A stretch of 64,000 nucleotides of DNA from the NCBI GenBank assembly GCA_964017145.1, contig OZ024852.1, forward strand, positions 1,179,945 through 1,243,944, given 5' to 3'. A program made the position numbers and the translations under genes. The notes under the pieces are model-generated. The model made no database searches, was not told the DNA's origin, and saw only the letters and a program-made list of their open reading frames with translations. Positions 46,401 through 57,400 of this stretch are shown here, in pieces. Position 1 is the first letter of the stretch; the number at the start of each line of letters is the position of its first letter. The stretch comes from Agrocybe praecox. Taxonomy: Eukaryota > Basidiomycota > Agaricomycetes > Agaricales > Agrocybaceae.

Positions 46401-47255
46401 GATGTCTTTTCCGCGCGAGATGGGAAGGACGTTCAGCTCGTCGTCGAGTACTAGGCAGTCATCGCATGAACCCAAAGAAAGGATGAATCGTTCATTGAAT
46501 CGCGCTACGACTGAATCATGCGACGATGTTCGGTATCGCGAATGCACGTCCTGTATATATTTGCGATGAAGTTATGGGGCGTTGCTGAGAATGGTTCAAA
46601 GAAACGCACCATGGTCATTGTGTATAACTGCTTCAATGAAGTCATAGTTTTCAAGAGGAGGACTACCAAGCCACCACCTTCCACCGTTTCAATAGTTCGA
46701 GCTAGAAGATTGGGAGTGATGGCTTCAAAGTCTTGCAATACGCACATGCCATAAGTGTTTCCGAGGATTTTGTCAGATTCCTTGTAGTAGCTGTTCGTTA
46801 TGAACGCGGTTTAAGAAGATATATTGAATTAGAAGAATTGGAGGAGAGATATGATTAGATAGTGAGAGAAGAAATGAAGATATGTCATGACGCACGTATA
46901 GCGGATATCCGTAACGGTTACAAAAATCTCGAAAGGATTTTGTTCATTGGCCTCGCGAACACCTCTCTTGACATCTCTCTTGATCTTGGCCTCTCTCTTT
47001 TTCCTATGACTCGTAAAGCCTAGTTCTTTCTTATAACACCACAATACGGATGGCCGTGCTGATACACGGGCTTGAGAGAGCAAGAAATGAAGATTAACTA
47101 TCTATATTGGTGGTTGAGTACATGTTCACTGCGAAGTCGTGTAAACAAACCTGGTCACGGCCTTTATCACCAACGAGAACTATAAAGGAGCGATGATTTT
47201 TCTTGACATTGTTGTTTATTAGGATAGGAATCCGTGGGTCGAGTTGTTTACGCAT
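43427..47255 (-). CDS. KRE33: RNA cytidine acetyltransferase (Kre33/NAT10), intact copy C
   Basis: Nine exons (47255-47151, 47101-46896, 46790-46610, 46550-45081, 45018-44899, 44839-44700, 44640-44498, 44425-44309, 44253-43427) join into 1,102 codons. The N-terminus MRKQLDPRIPILINNNVKKN is the family signature. The helicase-like module has Walker A (AGRGRGKSAALG) and a Walker B region (IIDEAAAIPLP). The GNAT module has HPDYANMGYGSRALKAL for acetyl-CoA binding. A basic Lys/Arg-rich tail ends the protein. Kre33/NAT10 makes N4-acetylcytidine on 18S rRNA and tRNA in the nucleolus and is essential in yeast. Only this copy is complete. Confidence 0.95.
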
Positions 47256-47748
47256 TCAAACTTTTGCTGGATTCTAAGCAGACTTGGACGGCAAGGAAGA
47301 GGGAAATTTTTGATCGGTGTTCGCACGGCTTCATTTGGAAATTGATGATCCGTCAACGGGCCGGAAAATTATGTACAAACAAGGACAAGCTGAGGGACAA
47401 TGACAATAGCGACAAGTGATAAGCGACGTCGGAGAACAGTGAAGGCTGCTAATACTATTGTCCTGATAATCCTTTTGTTCATCGTATTCAATATAAGTAT
47501 CCACTACCATCATGACTCTTTCCACACTACCCTCCAGAGCTAGTCTCCTTGGGATCGCTTTTTTCAACTTTTTTTAACGACAAACAACTATTCCACCTTT
47601 CACTAACATACTATTACAGTCTTAATAATTCATTAACGGTGAGTCATATAACATATTCTCCTCAACTTATATCTCATCTTCTAATTCAGTCCGTCTGTCA
47701 ATTTCAACGCCCTTGTACTTCTTCGTCGACACAATTAGAAATATACCC
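47256..47748. promoter_or_regulatory. Divergent promoter region KRE33 / Ser-Pro-rich gene
   Basis: About 490 bases lie between two divergent start codons. The right half is pyrimidine-rich on the plus strand, typical of fungal 5' leaders. No specific site is claimed. Only unit C retains it, since units A and B lost the KRE33 5' end. Confidence 0.5.
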
Positions 47749-49710
47749 ATGTCCGCTCAAATAGCCTATAAGACCAGTGCTGCACCGGTCCAGTTTGCTT
47801 TTCTTTCGAAACCTCCTCCGAGCCAGAAAAGGCGCGCTGCCTTGGGTTCTCCACCACCTTGCCCTGCTTATTCACCACCGCCTCCACCGACGCCTCGTTC
47901 GAGTGCGTTTGCGAGCATAGCGAACTGGGCATCCCAAGTTCAACCAGGATCTCCAGCTCCACGTTCCCCGCATCGTCGACCATCAGTATCCTCCTCTCGT
48001 CGTCCTTCTATCACCCGACGACCATCCATATCTCACAGCCGCGCGCGTTCTGGCTCCTCTTTCGTTCACCTTGTCGACACACAGTCGATTGCGACACCTT
48101 CTGTGGCCAATTTTGACCTTACGAACCACGGTTATACCTCTGTTTTCGTTCATTTACCTAAAACTCCAACGACACCATCTCCATTGCTCAAACAATACGA
48201 CCAGATTCATCGGGCCGGGCAACCGGCTGCCCTTCATCCTAAACCAGTTGCTGTTCCTCTTTCTGCATCGGGATTTGCCTTTGCTCGTATCCCTATCCCA
48301 CCCATCCCACAGGAGAGCGACGTTGAGCGTAAACCCAAAGGGATGAAACGATTCCGCTCCTTGACTATCCTTCGTCCCAAGGCTAAAGCTCTTCAAGCTA
48401 CACCAGCATCCCCTACCAAGACAGCCGCTTCCATCAAATCGTCTGCTAGCAAAGTCAAGAAAAGCGTTAAGTCCAATGTTGCATTGACCATCACCGCTGC
48501 ACCTTCCAAAGATGCCCGAGCAGAGACTTTCGCTGCTACGATTGCTAAACGCAAACGAGCCAAGTATGCCAACGTTGGCCCTCCACCAACCCTCGCAAAC
48601 GAGCTTGCTATTATGCAGTTCGCAGACGGAGGTAACATGGAATCGCACATTAAGCGCGTCATGGAGGCTCAAGCTAAGGCCGCTGCTGGCTCCGGTGCCA
48701 GTGTTGGCGTCGCTGATGTATACAGGGACGAAAACGGTGGTATCTGGTGGGACGCCGACGAAGAGCTCGAATACGCCCACCTCTTGGGCGGCGTTGACTC
48801 TCATCTTCACACAAAAGACGCTATGGTCGTCGATACCGACGCAGACGTGGACATGGACTGGGAAGAATTCGACGACGGCAACGTAGCCACTGAGCCATTC
48901 TCGACCTACTTCAATCCTCGCATCGGCAATATGCAGCATAACTCCTCGAACAAGGAGAACGCTGACCCCGAGGCGCCTACACGCCGCTCTTCCCTGTCGA
49001 CTGTCGACTCGGACCTTGATCCCAAGTACCTCGTGCCCCTTCCTGAGAATGAAGATCCCAAACTCGCCCCGATCGACGACCGCGTGCTCGTATCTCGGCG
49101 CATTGGAGGCGCAGGCATGAGCGTGCTCTCTCTTCCTGCTCGTCCGCGTCGACGAGCGATGCACTTGTGCAAGCCCGCGTTCTTAGTGGACGTGCAAGCT
49201 TGGGAAGTCCCTCCTTCCCCTTCCCCAGTCCCAGCCGGTCCATCAAGCCCGACGAGAAGCAGTACTATGGCATTGACGTCAAAACATCTCGTTGGCGGAA
49301 GTGCTACGAAGCTCAAGGGAAAAGCGAGGCGCCGCCCTGCACCTCTCAAACTTGGCCCGGTAGCAGCTTCTATGCGAAGCGCCGCGCGCCAGTACTCGGT
49401 CTCGGCTTCCACACCTCTACCACCTGTCCCTGCCCCTGTTGTCGTGCCCGCCGTCAAGTTATCTCCCGGAGGCATCCAAAGGACAAGGAACGAGTTCATC
49501 GCTGACTCGTTTGCTCCGGAAGTCCCGGAGACGACATTCGTCGATGTTGTTCATCCCAGACCGAGCACAACAACTCTCGACACGCAGTCTATGTCTGCAT
49601 CTGTTGCTTTTTCATCTCGTGCTCCGACCCCAAGCACGAACAATAAATCCGCCAAGTCGAAATTGGCGATGGGCGTTCGTGGCCTGTTCCGCAGAGGAGA
49701 TCGAGATTAA
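47749..49710 (+). CDS. Conserved Ser/Pro-rich protein of unknown function
   Basis: A single-exon frame of 653 codons. The ATG at 47749 follows ATATACCC and is chosen because the frame upstream has only non-ATG starts. The N-terminal 130 residues are rich in Pro, Ser and Arg with repeated RRPS/RRPSI motifs, which look like kinase sites and disorder. The middle has a basic Lys/Ala-rich stretch and one well-ordered patch (NELAIMQFADGGNMESHIKR, then DENGGIWWDADEELEYAHLL) that resembles conserved basidiomycete proteins of unknown function. The C-terminus ends MGVRGLFRRGDRD. Base composition matches an expressed gene. No catalytic domain recognised. Confidence 0.85.
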   Translation: MSAQIAYKTSAAPVQFAFLSKPPPSQKRRAALGSPPPCPAYSPPPPPTPRSSAFASIANWASQVQPGSPAPRSPHRRPSVSSSRRPSITRRPSISHSRARSGSSFVHLVDTQSIATPSVANFDLTNHGYTSVFVHLPKTPTTPSPLLKQYDQIHRAGQPAALHPKPVAVPLSASGFAFARIPIPPIPQESDVERKPKGMKRFRSLTILRPKAKALQATPASPTKTAASIKSSASKVKKSVKSNVALTITAAPSKDARAETFAATIAKRKRAKYANVGPPPTLANELAIMQFADGGNMESHIKRVMEAQAKAAAGSGASVGVADVYRDENGGIWWDADEELEYAHLLGGVDSHLHTKDAMVVDTDADVDMDWEEFDDGNVATEPFSTYFNPRIGNMQHNSSNKENADPEAPTRRSSLSTVDSDLDPKYLVPLPENEDPKLAPIDDRVLVSRRIGGAGMSVLSLPARPRRRAMHLCKPAFLVDVQAWEVPPSPSPVPAGPSSPTRSSTMALTSKHLVGGSATKLKGKARRRPAPLKLGPVAASMRSAARQYSVSASTPLPPVPAPVVVPAVKLSPGGIQRTRNEFIADSFAPEVPETTFVDVVHPRPSTTTLDTQSMSASVAFSSRAPTPSTNNKSAKSKLAMGVRGLFRRGDRD

Positions 49711-51139
49711 TTTATCATTCTCTCCTCTGTCCATTTCTCTCCATCTATCCACACACACACTGATGTATATTTCTCTTCGTTTTTTCCGCTGTACCAACTA
49801 CCCCCCACCGTCTCGCCATTCACATCCGAAACTGGCTTATAAGATAGACATGTACGATCAACTGAACCGATACGCTCCTACGACCTCACCCACGCTCTTC
49901 GACCGGGGAACCGATTATCGATATTAACTTCTATTTATCATTACGAACGAACGAACGTTGCACGTCGAAAAATGCTGTATAACTTGCAGTTTCGTCTCCT
50001 TGTCCTTCTCGCTTTCATTGGTCCCAAGTTCCGACGGGAAATTATCCCATTGTTCGGATTTACGCTTCTTCGTGTTTTTTTTTACGTTGTCTTATTCTTG
50101 TTTTTCTTGGTTTTCTTTCTTGCTTACGACTACCTATATTACTCCTTTCCCATTATTTATCCCAACACACACACGCCGGTGACGTTGATTATGTTCACTA
50201 TTCCGAATTGCTTGTAGTATATCTATCTGTCTGCTTTGTCTGCTTTGTCTTGTCTTGTCTCTCTGTACTTGCTCGCTTACGCTCTGCTACAACATCACTG
50301 TATCAATACTGTTACTATTATCTGCTTTTTGTTTTTTCGTGTCAGATAACCTCCTTCATCACGAATATAAAGTGCCATTTGCACTACTTTCATGTCCCGC
50401 AGAGGATGAAGCAATCTTTAGTGTCTTTTCGCAATTTCATTATTTGGATTATGTTTGTTTTGCGCATATCACTAGGCATCAGAAATGGGAAAAGAACAAC
50501 TTTTACGAAACGCAGTGGCATTAAATAACTAAATTTACCAAAGATACGCCTTCTTTCATCAACGATCCTCATAATTAACAATGCTAGATGAAAAAGGGTA
50601 CTGGTTAGGTACTGGTTAGTTAATCTCAGTCCTGAGTTTTGGCTGTCTATTGTCTCTCCTGACGATGCCCATCTTGTGTAGTAATGGGCATGATACGTGG
50701 ATACCGTGCGTGAAGATGCATAGAAGAAAGTGGATATCCCGTTGGATTCGGATACAGATGGTCCTACACTTTGATTATCTTGAGTTTCACCACCGATGGA
50801 AAAAAAAGAAGTCGACGTTGATGAAGAACGACTGCGAGGTGCCACTACGGATGGTGACGTAGTGGTAGATTGGAATATCCCTGAAGTAGAGTCACAGATG
50901 CACTACCATCTGAATCCAAATCAGGACGAGGGGAATTGGGAGAACTGATACTTGGATGGGAATAATATTCCAATAGGTCAATAATTAGATTTCTCATTTG
51001 ACGTGTATGCGTAACTGAAGTTTTATTCTAGTTGTCCGAGGGTGAGATGAGGCAATGAAGACGCAGCTGCAACCAAAGGCTGGTATTAAAAAGATGCGAA
51101 TCGTTTCAGCAATCCTGATAGAATATCACCAACATATTC
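49711..51139. other. 3' flank with low-complexity sequence
   Basis: Pyrimidine-rich sequence, including TTTGTCTGCTTTGTCTTGTC near 50232. The hydrophobic frame at 49972-50217 and others come from T-rich sequence and are not believed. The region at 50640-50900 may be the far 3' part of the broken F-box gene. Confidence 0.4.
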
Positions 51140-52041
51140 CTACCTTGTAAAGCCTAAGTCGATTATCGTCTTTGCCAACAATTGCAAGTGGCAAGATGGC
51201 CTTATATATACCCACTCCATTTGCTCTATGAGTTTGGAAATCCTCACTTCCTCCAGTATGAGCCGCATGAATGATCTCCACCTACTTGTTGCTTTCGAAA
51301 CAGGGACCTGGAACAAGATCTCGTAGAGCAAATCTCGAACAATGATAACCAAATTCTTCGCCGTATCCTTCCAATAGTATTCGCCCAAGTTGTCTAGTCT
51401 ACGCAACCCTTTTGCACGACGCCAAAGCCCACAAGCTCGAGGTGTTTGAGTTGATGGCTATCGCGTAGGTATGACCAATGTCTCCAGCACCGGCAGTGTT
51501 CTGGTTAGATCGGATAAGACATCTCGGAAATATAAAAAAGTAAGCGCCGTCAGCTCTAGACTCTAGATACGAGGTGCTTCCTTCGGAACTTCAATCATGA
51601 TATCGGACATCGACCAACTGCGCCGACAGTGAGTTTTGACTTTCAACGGTGCCAATTTCGACTTGACCAGCATTTCCCTGGTCCAATGAAAGAAATCCGG
51701 ATAGACCTGCGCCCACAGAGAAGGTTTGTTCATTGGCGTTTGGCGCCAGGAATAACATACACGGGTAACCTGTATCCACTCGAATGACTTGGGATGAGGC
51801 CATGGGAGGGGTCCATCAACTTCAGAATTCGGAATATGTGGGGAGAGGATTTCGCGACTCGGGGACGAAGCTGAGATTCTCAAGCAAAGCCATTCCTTCT
51901 CGTCTTCAACGCCGGGATTTTTCCTTCAAATTCCGAAATGTCGCTGTCTATGATACGAAATGCTTCGTCGGTAGACATTCCATCGTGGACTTCAGAAACC
52001 ATGATGAATTGCGATGCATCTCTGTGGTCCTGCGAATCCAT
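51140..52041 (-). pseudogene. F-box-like protein remnant
   Basis: Read from 52041 the frame starts MDSQDHRDASQF and continues to a helical segment ending IPALKTRRNGFA. A stop follows. After a shift of one base the reading resumes with SREILSPHIP, then FEWIQVTRVCYSWRQTP and NKPSLWAQVYPDF. This is the usual agaricomycete F-box layout: coiled-coil, then LPxEIL, then WxxVxxVCxxWR, then PxLW. Further downstream LRRLDNLGEYYWKD and FMRLILEEVRISKL look like later leucine-rich parts, separated by stops. Either an intron was missed or the gene is dead. I favour a pseudogene. Confidence 0.55.
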
Positions 52042-52402
52042 GTTGACCGTTTGATGTTGCTGTATATGCTCTGTGTATCAATATACAGTATGTGTCTGGT
52101 GGTAGTCGAGTATGTATACTGCTATCAAAATTCAAATGAGTCAAATGTTGATCAATTTGCTAGATTTACGTTAGGTAATCGGGGCAATGCATCCTAGCCG
52201 AGGCTGCCTATTGAACATTTTCAAACTTAACTATGACTTCCTCTCGGGATTATGCCACACAAAGCAGAAATTTACGCTCAGTAAGCTTTTTTTTTGTTCG
52301 TCGAAAACAAGCTGATCACGTCTTCCAGGCGCGTATAGCTCACTAGTTCAGCAGCCTCTTCGGATGGATCATTTCCCAATTATATCCCATCTGTTCTTCA
52401 CT

Positions 52403-52775
52403 ATACGAGGCTCGCGCCTATATTGCTCTTGAATAACCCAAATTAGCACTGGAAATAATCCTCGAATCTTCTAAAAATGTTGCTGTCAAAGCCATCGTTT
52501 CTCTAGCACGATACGTTGCTGCTGCTACCAGTTCCACGGGTATAGAGGCCGCCCTTGAGGAACGGCGCGATCTGGTTGAGGAAGTTTTGGAAAATTTGGG
52601 GACAGAAACCGAGGATCTCGAAGCGTAAGTCCCCTATCTGCTCGTTGAGGCTCAGATTATGTTCATGAAGGCTGTAGACATCAATCAAACAGCGTAGCTT
52701 TGGTTGCTGAGGTTTTCCTCTCAAAAACCCGCCCAGACCTGGCCGAGAAGCAGTTTGACCAATGCAATCGAAGCG
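52403..52775 (+). pseudogene. SEC28: Coatomer epsilon subunit fragment
   Basis: Reading from 52403 gives ARAYIALE, a TAA stop, then PKLALEIILESSKNVAVKAI, then SLARYVAAATSS and ALEERRDLVEEVLENLG up to a GTAAGT donor (52625). After the intron the reading is VALVAEVFLSKTRPDLAEKQF. This follows the order of epsilon-COP (yeast Sec28). Human COPE has YRAYLAQ..., IKPSSAPELQAVR and MTVQILLKLDRLDLARKEL at these places. The middle TPR part and everything after are missing, and the sequence beyond is unrelated. It is a dead fragment; the real gene must lie elsewhere. Confidence 0.6.
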
Positions 52776-54402
52776 TTGCGCCGCCGGCGTTGATTGTATC
52801 CTGGGACTATCGCAAGGTGTGTAACACAGGTGTTGAGTCCAAAATCCGATAATAAGAATCACTAGAAGAGCAAGGGTAACGTGGAAGCGGAGGTGGCGTA
52901 TGTTCGTATGTTGTTGCAGGCACCATTGGAGCGCTGAATTCATTCATAAGAGTCCGATGAGCTTTAGGCGTACATGTAGTGGGCTACTTTGCGTGTTCTT
53001 GCTGCTGACCTGTTTTCCAATAGTAAACTTGTGTCCGAGAAGCCAACGCGCCCTCTTACGCCGCAGCACCTCTGGCAGGGAACTGGCGGGGACAGTGTAT
53101 CGGCATAGGCGTGAAGTGTATTCACCAAAAATGGTTACAGGCAAAGCTGTTATTCGGACCTGGACTTGGGAACCCCGGAAGATGCCTGGTCTTCAAGTCT
53201 TCTCTTCACAGGATGAGCTCCTACTAGTGCGGTTACGGAATTATTTTTGTACGTCGATGTTGTCAGCATGCCAGCTTTTATACGATTAATTGAGCAACAA
53301 ATGGAGGGACCCGCCCTGTATGACTCGAAGAAAAGCGACTTGGTTCCGGAGCCTCGAGGTTCTACAATATGAATCTCAGTAGAGTTCGGGCCTGTTTAAA
53401 TTTATTGCTCGCTTATATGTTTTTACTAAACACCAGCTATTTGATTTCGGCGTCCAGTTGTGGTTTTTCTGGATTCCAGAGATGTGGGTCTTAGGGGTCG
53501 TACTGGCCGCCGTTATTCCGAAGACGCTATCCCGAACTTGGAAACCTGATTGAAGCCTAATTATTCTGACACATGTATGCTATTGATAGGCATGCTTACT
53601 CGGGAAATCGTGCCCATGCTATTAGGTAACCATAACGAGCAGCTTTAGCCTTTAGATTTGTTTCTCTCCGAAACTCAACGCTGTCGATCGAGGCACTACG
53701 CGCTAATGCTCGCGGCGGACATGCGATTCTAATATTGCGTCTGTAGAAAAATCAAGGGTTCCCTCACATCATGGCATCGGTGGCGAAATTCGGACTGGAG
53801 CGCTGGGTTATCGTGTCTAATAAACCTCCTCCGCGTGGGTTCATTGATGTATGAATGAAATAAATCTTATTTACTTAATGAAGGAAATGATCATTAACGG
53901 TCCTTATTAGATCGCGACATGTATCCCACGCCCTATTCTGGTCGTCGAATCAAATTCTCCCGTGGTTGCAACATACCCTGACTTTCCATCATCTGGCTTC
54001 AACAGAGCAGCTTTAATTTGCAACAAAAGTAGCTGTTTACGCATGCAACTGAAAGCCTCCGTCTCTTCAAAGTATATTTACTCAAGAGTTTTTCTTAAAC
54101 GTCATATCGGCTAGCCGAATTATCCATCTAGCGTCAAGGAGTTTCGGAGTCCTAGTGAGCTGTTTAAACCGAATAGTAAACTATTTTTTCAAGCCTCTTG
54201 ATAAATTTCGGTGGGCATTGTGTGGGTTCCACCCCCATACGGAATAAACTGATGGGTTCCATTCCAGCTGTCTAGAGTCGGATCGATGCCAGCCCAAGTC
54301 AGTCTATGAATTGCCCGACATTTACTTGCGTATAAATGGCACCCTGATTCCCTTGAAGGCACTCTCATCCTCTTCGCTACCGCACCAGGAATCACTCTTA
54401 TC
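52776..54402. other. Gene-poor stretch before the Ppo gene
   Basis: About 1.6 kb with short unrelated frames (for example 52900-53289 plus, 52503-52943 minus, 54189-54653 minus). None shows a domain or consistent splice pattern. The last 200 bases should hold the Ppo promoter. No gene supported. Confidence 0.45.
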
Positions 54403-57400
54403 ATGGCTAACAAACGCATCTCTATCTTTGGCAAAGTCAATGACAACAACGTGCGTTCTATCCTATCCATTGGATCAGGTTCAATCACCCAATATTCAAT
54501 GTCTAATTTCCTGAACAGTCTACTGGCGCCACAGCTCTGAGCCCTGAATCTCCGGTGGCAGAGAAAAAGACCCAGCCTGTAGACAACTCCATAACACCAA
54601 AGGCCCTCAAAGAGATACGCGACAAGGTACGATTTTTCAAGGATTTGCTTCAATTCATTGGCTCATATGCTGTAGATAAAGAAGGGGTTGCCTGTTGCTC
54701 TTAACACTAGCACAGTGGTGGGTGACCAATCACCGAAATCACTCTTGATTCAGCTTCAACGTTAACCTCCCTATTTTCAGTCTGCCATTATCGACTTAAT
54801 AAGGAACAAGGAAGCTATTGACGACAGAAAGTTATTGGTGAGCAAGTCGTCGACGTTCTTATGATATGAATCATGAACTATTGTCTTGCAGCTTGAGCAT
54901 GCCTTAACGTTTGTATCGAAGCTGGAAGAAGGGACTCCTCTTGCGACAACGCTTAAGAATAAGATCATCCAACTTCGTAAGTTCAAATCCTGATTTTGAA
55001 ATCACCATAGTACAACCGTGTCTGATTCTTTCGTAGTATACAACGATCTTAGCCATCCTTCAGCAACTAGCATCAGCAACAAATACGCTTGGCGTACGGC
55101 AGATGGCTCGTACAATAATATTGATGTGCCGGACATGGGCAAGGTGCGCACGACTAAATCTTATATTGCTATGAACTTGCTTGACATATCCACTGACTGA
55201 AAGGCTGGAACACCTTACTCGCGCTCTGTCCAACAAGGACATCCATTGCCCCGCTATCAGCTTCCAGATGCCGGTCTTGTATTCGATACGTACGTTGAGA
55301 AGCAAAATCCAATCTATCAGTTCTGACTTTTATTTCCGTTGCAGTCTTCTAAGACGGGAAGGGGTGAGAACGGAATTTCACCAACCCATCGCAAGCTAAT
55401 ATTTGTTTTCAATATCTGACAGTTTGTCAAACATCCTGGTGGACTTTCTTCGTTGATGTTCGCTTTCGCGGCTCTAGTCATCCACAGGTTCGCATGCTGT
55501 CTTCGCCCCGAAGTATGACTGATGTGCATAACATTCGTTGTTACCAGTGTCTTCCGCACCTCCCATCGCGACTGGAATATCAACGAGACGTCTTCTTATG
55601 TCGACCTAGCCCCGTTGTACGGCAATAATCAGAAAGATCAAGACAGACTACGAGTTCGTGACGGTCGTGGAAAGTTACTCCCTGATGTCTTCGCCGAGGA
55701 TCGATTATTATTGCTTCCACCCGCGGTCTGCACTTTGTTGGTCTTGTTTAACCGCAACCATAATGTGCGTTTTGCTTCAATCATTTCTTGTCACTGACAG
55801 ACTTACTGTTGAAATAGTACATCGCGGACAAACTCTTGGAGATCAATGAGAGAGGAACTTACATTAAACCTGATTCACTTGGATTGACCGACGACGCAGA
55901 AACCAAGGCCAAAATCGTTGCTCAAGAAGAAGAGATTTTCCAGATCTCACGCCTCATCAATTGTGGCTGGTTTGGAGCAGGTACATTTACTTCTCTTCGC
56001 TTCTTTAAGTTATTATATTAATCCACCAATCACTCATAGTCGTATTTTCCGACTACTTCTCCACTATTCTGGGCCTTGTCAGGTATGGAAATAGTTGGAG
56101 TCTGACGCCATTCGATGTTAGTTGTTTATACTGTCTTACATGTACTCTCACGGTGCTAATAATTTGATACCAGGAAATACGGAAGGAGGATCACTCAATG
56201 TTCGAAAGAGGGAAGGGAAATCAGTGCAGTGTCGAGGTTCGTCGCTCGTCCACACTTACAACTCAAATGCAATACTGATGCTGAGAACAGTTCAACTGTT
56301 TGTATCGCTGGCATGCGACCACTAGTCAGGAAGATGAAGCTTGGACTAAACAAGTCTTCAGCAACATTTTCCCCGACAAACCAGCTGACAAAGTTGGTGT
56401 GGACGACTTCAGGTCTGCTGCCGCGAGATTGCAGAACACTCATCCTGATGTCAGCCACTGGACGTTCGGAGGGTGAGATTATAATTTTTCTTCCGTCAGT
56501 CCCATATATACTAATCAATGTCAATACAGTATTCAGCGCGATTCAAGTGGTAGTTTCAAAGATGACGATCTTGCTAATATCTTGCATAATGCTACTGAAC
56601 ACTCTGCTGGTGCTTTCAGAGCTCGTGGTACCCCAGGTACGGGAAGAAATACTACTATCTAAGTGCTGGGGGCTGATGTATACTTAACAGCCGTCATGCG
56701 CTTGAATGAGATCATGGGTATCGAGCAAAACAGGAAATGGGGTGTCTGTTCATTGAATGATTTCAGGAAGGTGAGCAAATTGAATCTGTCGATATCATGA
56801 TTATTTGGAAATTGACAATCACAATATTCAGTACCTCGGATTAAAACGTAAATATTATAATATCATAACCAACGCACATCATGCTAACCAAACTTTCAGC
56901 TTACGAAACCTTCTTGGATTGGAATTCAGACCCCGAGATCGCCGAAGCCGCTGAGAAACTGTACGGAAACATCGATCACCTTGAGTTATACACTGGTTTA
57001 CAAGCTGAAGAAGCAAAGCCTCTTGTAGAGGGAGCTGGTCTTTGTCCAGGTTGGTAGAAGACTTCCTTGGCTTGTGAGCGACTCTTGTTGATCAATCATT
57101 ACAGGTTACACAATCAGCAGGGCCATCCTCAGTGATGCTATCGCACTGACGCGTGGCGATAGGTTCTTCACTCACGACTTCACTCCTTACAACCTCACAG
57201 CATGGGGATTCGCTGACTGCCAGAGGGACGCTAAGGCGTTTGGATTTGGCAGCACCTTGGGACGTTTACTTCTTCGTACACTACCAAACAACTATACAGA
57301 AAACAGCGTGTACACTTTCTTCCCACTTATGACTCCGGAGTCGATGAAGGTCAACCTCACGAAGTTGGGCGTTCTTGACCAATATGACTTGAACCGTCCC

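Noticed and set aside
48154..49164. 336-residue minus-strand frame
   Set aside because: It is the antisense shadow of the 653-codon Ser/Pro-rich gene, whose codon use and conserved patch support the plus strand.
49972..50217. 81-residue hydrophobic open frame
   Set aside because: Made from T-rich 3' flank; no domain, no conserved start context, and overlapping frames of the same length.
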